A stretch of DNA of 40,296 nucleotides from an uncultured Prevotella sp. (GTDB lineage Bacteria > Bacteroidota > Bacteroidia > Bacteroidales > Bacteroidaceae): contig CAJODK010000023.1 of NCBI GenBank assembly GCA_905233245.1, forward strand, positions 1 to 40,296, given 5' to 3'. Shown piece after piece: positions 1-7,798 of this stretch. The notes under the pieces are model-generated. The model was not told the origin of the DNA. It did not search any database and saw only the letters and a program-made list of their open reading frames with translations. Made by a program: the position numbers and the translations under genes. Each line of letters starts with the position of its first letter. Position 1 is the stretch's first letter.

Positions 1-214
1 CGGCTACTTCGGTGTTTCACTCCGCTCATCTGGTGCTCTCACTGAGAAGGACTTCTCTATCAAGGAGAACATCAAGAACGCAAAGTGTATCTTCACTCCA
101 GAGTACACCCGTGACGGTGCTGGCGAGGGCTCTAAGCTTCAGTCTCGCGCACTCGGAGCTAAGGGCGACTTCCAGTTCGTGATCAAGAACCCAGTTACGA
201 AGACTCAGCCATAA
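1..214 (+). CDS. HU-related DNA-binding protein, C-terminal part (partial)
   Basis: The open frame enters from the left edge (first full codon at base 2) and stops at TAA 212-214, giving about 70 residues. The segments GYFGVSLRSSG, KNAKCIFTPEY and FQFVIKNP match the pattern of the HU-related (HU-HIG type) proteins of Bacteroidetes, in which G-x-F-x-(V/L)-S-(L/V)-x-S-x-G is followed by IFTP. These proteins belong to the HU/IHF fold family of DNA-binding proteins. The start and dimerisation part lie outside the window, so length and start cannot be judged. It is normally followed by a very small ORF, which fits the broken ORF seen at 398-538. Confidence 0.75.
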   Translation, partial: GYFGVSLRSSGALTEKDFSIKENIKNAKCIFTPEYTRDGAGEGSKLQSRALGAKGDFQFVIKNPVTKTQP

Positions 215-397
215 GCTGAGCTCCACGAAACGCAAGCGGAGCTTGCCGCTCCAGCTCAGCTGGCTTTCACAAAGCGAAGCGACTGAAAGAGCGATACGCT
301 GACGCTACGATACGGCTGATGCCTACGATACGCAAGCTTCGCTCGCTACTAATGTCCAAACCACTAAACCACTAAACCACCAAACAACCAAACAACT
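215..397. repeat. Hairpin-rich intergenic repeat with TACGATACG units and an 8-nt repeat
   Basis: No gene is seen here. Three inverted repeats come first: AGCGG/CCGCT (about 233-250), CCAGC/GCTGG (251-263) and CTTTCA/TGAAAG. The unit (T)ACGATACG then occurs at 291-298 (as GCGATACG), 306-314 and 324-332. The spacer between the last two units is a small hairpin, GGCTGATGCC. Bases 356-397 are a run of 8-nt units of the type CCACTAAA/CAACCAAA that ends directly at the ATG at 398. The same TACGATACG-plus-hairpin arrangement recurs at 14468-14552. Confidence 0.7.
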
Positions 398-538
398 ATG
401 TCTGACAAAGCAAAACACAATCTGAGCGTGATAATCCTCCGAGCTCTGCTCGCCTGAGCACCAACGGAGCGCAAGAGTGCTATCCTCACAGCAATCTGTA
501 CAATCCTAACTACCAGCTCTTGCGTGAGTCATCTGTAA
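398..538 (+). pseudogene. Small hydrophobic ORF with in-frame TGA (smalltalk-like position)
   Basis: An ATG at 398 opens a frame reading MSDKAKHNLSVIILRALLA, then meets TGA at 455-457. The same frame continues open as APTERKSAILTAICTILTTSSCVSHL to TAA 536-538. The second half (hydrophobic helix, then TSSC) resembles the very small membrane peptides, called smalltalk proteins in annotation, that usually sit behind HU-related genes in Bacteroidetes. The first half alone would be 19 residues. I read this as a nonsense-interrupted small gene. TGA readthrough, or a real 19-residue peptide, are less likely alternatives. No ATG, GTG or TTG in frame follows the stop. Confidence 0.4.
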
Positions 539-544
539 AAAATT

Positions 545-577
545 CACCGTCACATTAACTTGTGGCGGTGCTTTTTT
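545..577. terminator. Bidirectional intrinsic terminator between the small ORF and vsr
   Basis: CACCGTCAC (545-553) pairs with GTGGCGGTG (562-570) over 9 positions with one wobble or mismatch and an 8-nt loop. On the plus strand CTTTTTTCTT follows. On the minus strand the same stem is followed by AATTTTTT. The vsr stop codon (555-557) sits in the loop, so the last vsr codons run through the stem. A very similar tail, GTGGCGGTGCTTTTTTT, occurs at 14382-14397. Confidence 0.8.
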
Positions 578-1097
578 CTTCCGCCACCATCATGTGCTGC
601 TCCTCTGGAGCTGGATATGGAACGACAGAGCGGTCCTTGAGGAAGATATTGTTGAGCGTGAAGGCAAGGGAAGTGAGCGTGCGCTCCCTCCTGTCAGGCT
701 TCAGTTCACACTCCCAGACGGTGATGCAGTGCCATCCCATCGAGGCCAGCCTGCGCTGCTCCTCCCCGTCCCGTTCTTTGTTTCTGCGTATCTTCGCCAC
801 CCAGAAATCCCTGTTCGTCTTCGGAATCTTGCAGCACTCCGAACTTTCAATTATGCATTGTGAATTATGCATTATGAATTGAACCTCGTGTCCGTGCCAG
901 AAGCACCCATTGACGAATATGCACGTATGGTATTTGCGGAGCACCAGGTCAGGTTTGCCAGGCAGGCGGGGATGATTCAGTCGGTATCGGAACCCATGTG
1001 CCCACAACCACTTCCTCACCACCATCTCCGGCTTCGTGTCCCTGCCTCTGATGGCAGCCATATTCCTATGTCTCTGCTCCGTGGTGTGGGTGTCCAT
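555..1097 (-). CDS. vsr: Very short patch repair (Vsr-type) endonuclease with a repeat-derived insertion
   Basis: Vsr nicks next to T:G mismatches made when 5-methylcytosine deaminates. At 180 residues the protein shows RNMAAIRGRDTKPE, then LPGKPDLVL with the catalytic Asp (D50), FVNGCFWHGH with the metal/structural His residues (H68, H70), IPKTNRDFW, and VWEC (C130). Known Vsr proteins have the zinc-site Cys one to three residues after the HxH. Here about 16 residues (72-87) intervene before CC (88-89), and they are encoded by an AT-rich repeat (844-883). Its ATG overlaps the stop of the preceding gene in a TAATG junction, so translation is probably coupled. It lies at the end of a minus-strand set that starts with a DNA cytosine methyltransferase, its usual partner. 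Whether the insertion leaves the enzyme active is open. Confidence 0.85.
   Translation of the reverse strand: MDTHTTEQRHRNMAAIRGRDTKPEMVVRKWLWAHGFRYRLNHPRLPGKPDLVLRKYHTCIFVNGCFWHGHEVQFIMHNSQCIIESSECCKIPKTNRDFWVAKIRRNKERDGEEQRRLASMGWHCITVWECELKPDRRERTLTSLAFTLNNIFLKDRSVVPYPAPEEQHMMVAEEKSTATS
844..883. repeat. AATTCATAATGCATAATT-type repeat inside vsr
   Basis: On the minus strand this stretch reads as two tandem units of the ATAATGCATAATTCA type ending in ATAATTGAAAG. Such units are known as intergenic low-complexity repeats in Bacteroidetes. Here the repeat lies in frame inside the vsr coding sequence, between the two halves of the zinc-binding site. Related AATTCTCAATTGTCAATTATC repeats lie in gaps at 11989-12017 and 12881-12902. 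Confidence 0.75.
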
Positions 1098-1870
1098 TAC
1101 ACAATATCGTTATACAAGCTCTCATCGCTGATTTGCTCCAACTTGGTTATGCTCATGATTTTATCTTTCATTTCAGCACATACATCATAGAAGAAATCCC
1201 TCTTCAGGTAAGCAAGTTGTTTTACTGCACCCAGACGATTGAAATATTTGGAGATAAAACGTCCTCGATATTCGAACGCGTTTGTCATCACCTCTGGATT
1301 ATCTTTAAGGAATGAAAGAACGCCTATCATTGCTTCACGATGACGTATAAGTTGATACGAACCGAAAGTGATTACGCGTAATGTGTAGTTCTTAAACAAC
1401 ACTTCCGTCAGTTCATACTTATTTTCTCTTTCCTCGTCAATTGTATTATATACACTCCACCACATTGAAGCGACTGCATTACGCAGCAAACCATTAGAGC
1501 CTACAAACCAGTGGTCGATAATATAGTCTGCTGTGCAATCATTATCCTTAACCTTTGGCCATCTCTTTTGAGTGTAAGCAAACAAATCTACGTGGGTAAG
1601 ATATGCCCAGAAAGCCTCATTCGATGCGAGGAGAGGTGATATACTCTGATATGCCTCATATATGGCTATTGCTGATTGGAAATCATCTTCCCAGACTTCA
1701 CTAAGTTTCTGCGCTAATCCCTCTGGTGCGTACACATTGGCAAGACGCTTTACCTGCGTAGCATCAACTTCAAAGGTATTTGCCTTGTAAAGAGGAATTG
1801 CAACCTCCGACCTTACAGAGTCACGTAAAGTCTTCATATAACTTTCCTTGAATGTCTTTTGTAATTGCAT
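1097..1870 (-). CDS. Unknown 257-aa protein of the defence island (possibly DUF6339-like)
   Basis: I do not recognise this with certainty. It is soluble-looking and helix-rich, with NEAFWAYLTHVDLFAYTQKRW, RNAVASMWWSVYNTID and YELTEVLFKNYTLRVITFG. The W-W...T-x-D-x(n)-LT arrangement recalls the family annotated as DUF6339, but I could not verify that. No signal peptide or membrane segment is seen. It starts 2 nt after the stop of the 284-aa gene and its stop overlaps the vsr ATG, so it is inside one transcription unit with the GHKL ATPase and vsr. That placement argues for a role in the same defence module. No catalytic motif is evident. Confidence 0.6.
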   Translation of the reverse strand: MQLQKTFKESYMKTLRDSVRSEVAIPLYKANTFEVDATQVKRLANVYAPEGLAQKLSEVWEDDFQSAIAIYEAYQSISPLLASNEAFWAYLTHVDLFAYTQKRWPKVKDNDCTADYIIDHWFVGSNGLLRNAVASMWWSVYNTIDEERENKYELTEVLFKNYTLRVITFGSYQLIRHREAMIGVLSFLKDNPEVMTNAFEYRGRFISKYFNRLGAVKQLAYLKRDFFYDVCAEMKDKIMSITKLEQISDESLYNDIV

Positions 1871-1872
1871 AT

Positions 1873-2718
1873 CTATTCCTCCGTTTGATTAGGTGTTGAC
1901 GTAATGATATGATTGAAAAGTCGTAAGTATGGGTCTTTCAATAGACGCTGAGCAAGCATAGGAATGTTGGAAGGATCATCCTTGTCGTGTATGGAAAATC
2001 CATCCTCATTCCTAAGACGATAGTCAATAGTCTTTGCCCATGTGGTTTCCATATGTTCCTCCATGTTAAGCAAGGCATAAGTCAAGGCATTGATGACCAG
2101 TGATGAATGGATAATCTCAGCAGAACCCTTCACTATGGGATTGCAGTATAGTTGATAATGCGTGGGCGGTAGGTGTATCTCAATCTTATTACCCGATATG
2201 TCGAAAAACACTTGTTCGTGGAGATTGCTTTCCCGAATCTGCATAAACGAGCCTGCTGCCTGCAGTTTGTCATATCTTATATCTGCATCATAGTGAAAAT
2301 GCGGGAAAACTACCAACAGGTCGCCAGAAGACATATTGAATGTAGCTCCCTCATAGTCAGCATTAAAACCTCTGTTACTATATTCTATGATGTCTTCCTT
2401 GACTGATACAAAGCAATTAAAGTTTATACGACCATTAACAGAGTGGCGTGGCAAGACAATTGTAAACTCTGGGTCTTTAGATGTTATACAGCATCGAAGC
2501 ATTGTTCGGGCACAATCATATTCGCAGGAATATTCAGCCTTACCTTTGTTGATTAGCCTCAGAATGTCTTGGTTGTCAAACTTCAACTCAATCTTGAATG
2601 TATAGTTGCGGGCATCTGCTGTCAGGTCGAATCTTACGGCATCCTCGCCCAATAATGGCAGAATATCGTCACTGATTCCTAAGACAGGATATGGGAGTGA
2701 TATATTATTTAAGTTCAT
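1873..2718 (-). CDS. Unknown protein between the GHKL ATPase and the 257-aa protein
   Basis: About 281 residues, not assigned to a family. I choose the ATG at 2718 (MNLNNISLPYPV); a TTG nine bases upstream would add three residues. The gene overlaps the end of the GHKL ATPase gene by 14 nt, indicating translational coupling. The sequence has alternating beta-like stretches (FKIELKFDN, CARTMLRCCI, FTIVLPRHSVNG, GDLLVVFPHFHYD), no transmembrane segment and no signal peptide. The last 30 residues are helical and charged. Tight coupling to the ATPase suggests a partner or DNA/target-recognition subunit, but this is inference only. Confidence 0.6.
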   Translation of the reverse strand: MNLNNISLPYPVLGISDDILPLLGEDAVRFDLTADARNYTFKIELKFDNQDILRLINKGKAEYSCEYDCARTMLRCCITSKDPEFTIVLPRHSVNGRINFNCFVSVKEDIIEYSNRGFNADYEGATFNMSSGDLLVVFPHFHYDADIRYDKLQAAGSFMQIRESNLHEQVFFDISGNKIEIHLPPTHYQLYCNPIVKGSAEIIHSSLVINALTYALLNMEEHMETTWAKTIDYRLRNEDGFSIHDKDDPSNIPMLAQRLLKDPYLRLFNHIITSTPNQTEE

Positions 2719-4723
2719 AAGCGTCAAGTTTTACGGCATGCTTCATATTATCAGCAAACCTGATTTTCATTATGTTCTTGCCCTGTTCTATGTGTAAGTT
2801 GGAAATAGAGTTTTGGTTTATATTACCACCCATGGAACATTCCTTGATGGCCACTATATCATCCATTTGTTCACCACCGATGATTAAGTCTATTCGGCCA
2901 TTGGGGATATCATAGTCAGAATGAATCACTATATTATGAACGATTTGTCCGTTTACGACTTGAGCAAAAGAGCGGTACCTCACAGGAACTTCTACCAGCA
3001 TTGTGCCTTGTATGCCATCATCCGAATCTTTGAAATGTCCCTCTATGCGTCCAGGCGAAAGTCCTCCGCCACCCTTGTTTTTCTTCTTTCGAGTACCATG
3101 ACCGCTAAGATGTCCGCCTTCTGTACTGCGTTTCTGATTTTCCTCTACAGCATCAGAAACCATCACTTTACCTATAGTTGGTTTCTCCTCGCCTTGAGTT
3201 GGCTCTGGATTATTCAAATTTGTAGAAATGGAGTTACCATCATCTTCCTGTTGACCTACTATGTCACCTATTAAGGATTCATTTTCAAAATCGTCATCAT
3301 CCTCAACGGCAGTCGGTATGTACAAGAATTCTTCCAGTCCTTGTATTTGTTGTACGGATGCAGAACGATTAGAAAACATCTGCTCCATTACCTTGATAAC
3401 GAAGACTTCAATCTCCTGAATGGCATCTTTGCCCTTGGCAACGGTTTTGCCCTTCTCCTTCCAGTTGGATGCCACCCATTCATCATGTGCGGGATTCTCT
3501 GTCTTTCGTAGGATTTCATTACCATAGCGGTCCTCGCAGACAAACACTCCGTAGAAGCCATACGAACTTTGCGTTCTTCGCGCCTTAACCAACATAAGGG
3601 GACGACGCATATATATGATTTTATCCGTTGCTTTCTTATCCTTCAGAGCATAGAATTTAACATGCCCAATAGTAGGAAGCGTTTCTTCTATTACAATATG
3701 CTTGTTATCCAATTTAGCATAATGCACAGCTTCCCAGTATGGGCGTGGATTATAGTTCCTCTCACGTCGTGTCGTATCATTTTCTTCAGGGAAATATTCC
3801 TCCATCAGTTGTGGTAACGTCTCGCTGTTTATGTCCTTATGATTTATGGAAACCTCCAGTTTGTTGTTTTCGATAGCAAGCCAAAAGTTTCTCAGAACAG
3901 CCTCAATCATCTCACTGAAGATACTTTTCTTATCCGATGCATCAATACCCATGATAAAGATGTCAGTTCCTGATTCCTCTCGCTGAAATCTTGATGGTAT
4001 CTTTTCCAGGTTTGTTATTGGTTCGCCATCATTGTTGTCATAATAGCCCACGGATACACGAAGGTCTTTTTCGCCAGCCAGTTCGTGTGTACACAAGGAA
4101 GAAACTCCTTCAAAGAAATATCTCCCGTCTTTTGTTTGTGTAGAAACAAAGATTGTCCTCAAAGGTGAGATATAGAAATAGGCAGCTTTGCCATATCCGT
4201 ATGAACCGCCAGCCGTTGCATCAGACTTAGCAGACACACCAGCAGCACGTACAAATGCATAGAATGGGCAAGAAGTATCACCCTTGATATAATTCATGCC
4301 TATCGTATTATAATCTGACACCTTAATATAGTAAAGGTCATCAAACTTACCCAGAGAATTGAGGTAATCCAGCATCGGCTGATATGTCATTTCGGCATCG
4401 TTATTAGATGGGAAGTGATCCATGCAACCTTGAATATGCCTCTTTAACTCAAAGAAGTTAGAGTACTCATTGGCTCTGATTCTGCTAATGATAAACTCCA
4501 TCCTGACAGGCTGACTACTATCCAGAGGTACGTCAAGCGAGTTTTGAATGGACTCACGTATTAGTGAGGCGTACGGTGTCTTTTTAAAATTGTCTTGCAT
4601 TGGGTCATTAGGTCCATCCTCTCGTCCTCCGAGTTGCTTGGCGAAATGCCACTTGCAGTTTAGTTCAAGGTTAGCCATATTATCTTTTTTGTTTTTGTCC
4701 TGATTGGCAAGGAGATTGCTCAT
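2705..4723 (-). CDS. GHKL (MutL/MORC/Hsp90-fold) ATPase of a DNA-modification locus
   Basis: This 672-residue protein carries the Bergerat-fold motifs of GHKL ATPases near its N-terminus: LIRESIQNSLDV (N-box; E57 and N61 would bind Mg and nucleotide), VSDYNTIGM around D137 (D-x-G type motif) and GGSYGYGKAAYF at 172-183 (glycine lid). The rest is a transducer-like region, an acidic linker (VEDDDDFENE), a low-complexity GTRKKKNKGGGG segment and a beta-rich end. MutL/MORC-type GHKL ATPases are known in restriction-modification loci that also encode 5mC methyltransferases and Vsr, as here. An alternative start at 4678 (MANLELNCKW) would trim a lysine-rich leader of 15 residues. It begins 24 nt after the lipoprotein gene and overlaps the next gene. 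Confidence 0.75.
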   Translation of the reverse strand: MSNLLANQDKNKKDNMANLELNCKWHFAKQLGGREDGPNDPMQDNFKKTPYASLIRESIQNSLDVPLDSSQPVRMEFIISRIRANEYSNFFELKRHIQGCMDHFPSNNDAEMTYQPMLDYLNSLGKFDDLYYIKVSDYNTIGMNYIKGDTSCPFYAFVRAAGVSAKSDATAGGSYGYGKAAYFYISPLRTIFVSTQTKDGRYFFEGVSSLCTHELAGEKDLRVSVGYYDNNDGEPITNLEKIPSRFQREESGTDIFIMGIDASDKKSIFSEMIEAVLRNFWLAIENNKLEVSINHKDINSETLPQLMEEYFPEENDTTRRERNYNPRPYWEAVHYAKLDNKHIVIEETLPTIGHVKFYALKDKKATDKIIYMRRPLMLVKARRTQSSYGFYGVFVCEDRYGNEILRKTENPAHDEWVASNWKEKGKTVAKGKDAIQEIEVFVIKVMEQMFSNRSASVQQIQGLEEFLYIPTAVEDDDDFENESLIGDIVGQQEDDGNSISTNLNNPEPTQGEEKPTIGKVMVSDAVEENQKRSTEGGHLSGHGTRKKKNKGGGGLSPGRIEGHFKDSDDGIQGTMLVEVPVRYRSFAQVVNGQIVHNIVIHSDYDIPNGRIDLIIGGEQMDDIVAIKECSMGGNINQNSISNLHIEQGKNIMKIRFADNMKHAVKLDAYELK

Positions 4724-4747
4724 TATGAAGTCAAGAAAATAGTATAA

Positions 4748-5341
4748 TTACAATTCTTCACTTACTCCATAGTTTTTTGAAGTAGAATAATATAATTGAA
4801 TTGCGATTTTAATATCATGGCTTATTGTTTCGTACCTATAGCATGATATACTTGCTGCAGATTCGTTACGACCAAAAATACTACATTTAGCATAAACAGT
4901 TGTGTCCGAAGTTTCAACCGGAGTTATCTTATATTTTGCGCCTATAGCATTTTTTAAATTGTTATAGCCATTCAACGCACTTGCCTTATCGTCTGAAGCA
5001 TTCATAAATCGAATACCGGTAAATCTTCCGTTTTCTGCTATTACGTCAAGCATTTCCCATCCTATGTTTCCAAATGTAAAATATCTACCTTGGGTTGAAG
5101 AAAAATGCAGTAAGGCATCAGTACTTATATTTTCAAGCAAAATAAAGTCATGCTTTCCGAATTTCTTTACTACGTCCGGAATAGAGTCGCCAAATTTAGC
5201 ATCAAAAAATACATCCTGTACTTTTTCATTCCATACAGTATCAACCTTTTCTGTTGGCTCTTCATTATTTGATTTTCCACCACATGAATATATCGAAATG
5301 ATGAGTGAAAAGCAAAGGAATAAATAGACTATTGATTTCAT
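4748..5341 (-). CDS. Putative lipoprotein inside the defence island
   Basis: 197 residues beginning MKSIVYLFLCFSLIISIYSC, a signal peptide ending in a lipobox (cysteine 20) followed by GGKSNNEEPTE. It should therefore be exported and lipidated, unlike all its neighbours. The mature part has DAKFGDSIPDVVKKFGKHDF, a pattern seen in small secreted beta-alpha proteins, but I cannot name a family. A canonical promoter (5385-5415) lies just upstream, so it can be transcribed separately from the methyltransferase/McrBC genes. It may feed transcription into the GHKL ATPase gene 24 nt downstream. Function unknown; it could be an unrelated insertion between two defence modules. Confidence 0.7.
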   Translation of the reverse strand: MKSIVYLFLCFSLIISIYSCGGKSNNEEPTEKVDTVWNEKVQDVFFDAKFGDSIPDVVKKFGKHDFILLENISTDALLHFSSTQGRYFTFGNIGWEMLDVIAENGRFTGIRFMNASDDKASALNGYNNLKNAIGAKYKITPVETSDTTVYAKCSIFGRNESAASISCYRYETISHDIKIAIQLYYSTSKNYGVSEEL

Positions 5342-5384
5342 TGTTTTAATTGATTAGGAATTATGTGATATAGTATTCTTCCTG

Positions 5385-5415
5385 CAAAGGTACGAAAAAG
5401 TGGAGAAAGAGCAAA
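5385..5415 (-). promoter_or_regulatory. Bacteroidetes-type promoter for the lipoprotein/GHKL transcription unit
   Basis: On the minus strand TTTG (5415-5412), 19 nt, then TACCTTTG (5392-5385), matching the Bacteroidetes -33/-7 consensus. The expected start is near 5378, about 37 nt before the lipoprotein ATG. Confidence 0.75.
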
Positions 5416-5444
5416 ATATTATTCGTTGAAAATGGAGTTGGGAA

Positions 5445-7793
5445 CTACTTCCTATAAGCGAGGAGTTCCTCGCCAGTCAAATAAAGAGGCTCTCCATCTT
5501 CTATTATCTTTCGGTCTATCCTAGCCTGCGACAAGGCTTTATGAATATCAAATCTGCCCAAGTTTACCTCATCGTCCAGGGTATAGCAGAAGTATTTGTC
5601 GTGGGGTTTGTAAGGATATTTTAAGGCCTCCATGTGTGCTTTGTCACGTGGACCTTGTGTCTTTACCTTAAATACTATATATTCGTTAGTGTATTCCCTA
5701 TCTTTATCGTAGAGCACCACGAACTTCACATCCTTCTGCTTGAGTTGATTTTCTATTTGTGAACCTACTCTGTCTTTATCCAGTCGCACATTATACATCA
5801 ACACATTCTTTATCCAATCCAGATGCTTCTTTCCCTTATATATACCGATGAGAACATCTGAGTCCATATATCTCTCAATATGATAGGCAGGAAGCCAGTC
5901 TTTTGAGATGGCGAAGTCTGCATTTTGGCTCTGGTATTGCTCAACCTTTTCATCAAGTATTTCCTTTGGATTCTCACCAAGATTGTCCAATTTCTCAAAC
6001 TCAAAGAAGTCCTTCAGCAAACTATACGTCTTTGATTCATTGGTGTTTTCTCCTTCTTTCTTTTCCAGAGCGAGTGTGTAAATATCTCTGTCAGCATAGG
6101 GTCTGAGCAGTTTGCCTTGCAGTTCCTTAAAGTTGTCCTTTATAAACTGCTCGCCAGCCTTGGTGTTGCCCTTGCTCTTCATGGCATAGAAGTCAAACTT
6201 ATTCTTCAACACCTCTCTAATCTCTTCGCGGAATATCTCTCTTACCTCTTTCTTCCATGCTTCCTTCTCGCTCGATTTGTTTCTTGCGTAGAGGTACAGA
6301 ACATAAAGGAAATTCACATCATAATGTGACAATATCAAGGTGTCTCTGTCAAAGAGCCTGTCCTTAAACTGGAACGAAATATGTGTCTGGTTCTGCTCAT
6401 GAGGCTTTATGTTCTCACTCACAATATATCTGCGCTGTTCATCTACAAAGGCAGAAATAAAGAAGTTTGGAATGACATTATAACCCTCAGTAAGCGAATC
6501 CTTCACGTCATCCCTCAGCCTTATGCTCTTATACTTATCCTTGTCAGCCTTATAGTCCTCCTTCTCTTCCTCAGTCCATCCACTCTGGTCTTGATTATCC
6601 ACAAAGAGGTCTATGTTCCATTGTATCACGTTACGGGCATAGGTATATTGCTTGTATATAGACTCCTTACCCAGGGCGTGGTTAGCCTTATAGTATTTCG
6701 AGTCGCCTATGTAGTATATCTCGTCCGTCTGGTCGTTGCTGTTCGTCAGTCCGTAATAGGTGTACATGTGGTCAACCCTCTTGCCGTCAGCCTGTTCCTT
6801 CAGTCCCTTAGGAATGTCCTTATTGCCTATCAATTCGTCAATCATAGCCTCAAAGACTATATTGAACTTCTTGGCAAGCAGATACTCCTTCTGCTCAGCA
6901 TTTATGTTTATCTTATAAGCCGAATCAAAGAAGGCATAACACATATCCCACAACTGCCTTGCCTTGTCTGAGAAATACTTATACCTTATCTGCTTCAGCC
7001 TCTGCATACCCCTGCCATGCAGATAGTTTTCAAACTGCTTCTTCTTTATCAGGTCATACTGAAAGTTTATCTGACTCCTGAAGCCGTAAGTCTCATTCAG
7101 ATAGTTCAGGATTGAGAAGAAGATAATAAACAGTTCCTCGTCAAAGTTCTGCATCCTCTTCTTGTTAACAGGTTGCAGATACACCACCTCGCCATCCTGC
7201 ACCAATGCAGGTGTCTTGCTTATGGTCTTAGCCCAGTTTATCTTGTTGAAGCCCTTGTGTATGTTCTTGATAATGGTAAGGAAGAAGTTTTGGTTTTCTC
7301 TGTTAAACCTTATGAGCGACAGCACTATGTCCAGATAAGTTTCAGCATGCTTCTTTCGTCCTCTTCCCTCTTGTGGCAATCGCTTATAGTATATCGCCTT
7401 GCTCTGGGGGTTCTGCTGTCTGTACACACACAGAGCCCTATACACCCATACCGAGAACTCATACAGAAACTTTCTGTACTCCTTCGACAGACAAGCCTCC
7501 TGACCCTGTGGGGTGATTACATCCTCAGGTGTCACATACCCCTTTCCGTCCTTGGCTGGCACATTAGCCAATATCTCTATTGTCCTCTCCTTGCCATCCT
7601 CATCAGTTATCTTAGTGTCAGTAAGCAGCACCTTAGGCAATAGGAACACACAGTCCTTGATAGTGGGGTTATAGAAATACCCCACATAGCTGACGCTTAT
7701 CTTCTTCTCCACGTCCTCCAGAGATGAAATCTCCTTCAGCACGTCCTTCACCTCAGCTGCATTATACTGGTGTTCCTCAAAGATTATGTGCAT
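5445..7793 (-). CDS. LlaJI/McrC-like restriction endonuclease subunit
   Basis: 782 residues. The N-terminus (VSYVGYFYNPTIKDCVFLLPKVLL) resembles LlaJI-type restriction subunits. These are McrC-like partners of McrB-like AAA+ NTPases that cut DNA around 5mC-methyltransferase target sites. A PD-(D/E)xK nuclease core is visible: FEAMIDEL (E315), RVDHMYTYYG (D341) and YYIGDSKYYK (D364, K366), followed by KQYTYA. The C-terminal 240 residues (from about EGENTNESK) form an extra domain I do not recognise. It lies 5 nt behind the McrB-like gene and ends a three-gene unit that starts with the methyltransferase. Expected role: the nuclease recruited by the AAA+ ring. Confidence 0.8.
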   Translation of the reverse strand: MHIIFEEHQYNAAEVKDVLKEISSLEDVEKKISVSYVGYFYNPTIKDCVFLLPKVLLTDTKITDEDGKERTIEILANVPAKDGKGYVTPEDVITPQGQEACLSKEYRKFLYEFSVWVYRALCVYRQQNPQSKAIYYKRLPQEGRGRKKHAETYLDIVLSLIRFNRENQNFFLTIIKNIHKGFNKINWAKTISKTPALVQDGEVVYLQPVNKKRMQNFDEELFIIFFSILNYLNETYGFRSQINFQYDLIKKKQFENYLHGRGMQRLKQIRYKYFSDKARQLWDMCYAFFDSAYKININAEQKEYLLAKKFNIVFEAMIDELIGNKDIPKGLKEQADGKRVDHMYTYYGLTNSNDQTDEIYYIGDSKYYKANHALGKESIYKQYTYARNVIQWNIDLFVDNQDQSGWTEEEKEDYKADKDKYKSIRLRDDVKDSLTEGYNVIPNFFISAFVDEQRRYIVSENIKPHEQNQTHISFQFKDRLFDRDTLILSHYDVNFLYVLYLYARNKSSEKEAWKKEVREIFREEIREVLKNKFDFYAMKSKGNTKAGEQFIKDNFKELQGKLLRPYADRDIYTLALEKKEGENTNESKTYSLLKDFFEFEKLDNLGENPKEILDEKVEQYQSQNADFAISKDWLPAYHIERYMDSDVLIGIYKGKKHLDWIKNVLMYNVRLDKDRVGSQIENQLKQKDVKFVVLYDKDREYTNEYIVFKVKTQGPRDKAHMEALKYPYKPHDKYFCYTLDDEVNLGRFDIHKALSQARIDRKIIEDGEPLYLTGEELLAYRK

Positions 7794-7798
7794 CCTTA

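Noticed and set aside
6381..6971. Plus-strand frame of 196 codons rich in Leu/Val, like a membrane protein
   Set aside because: Mirror of the LlaJI/McrC-like gene; the hydrophobicity is the usual antisense effect of Lys/Asp/Asn-rich coding sequence.
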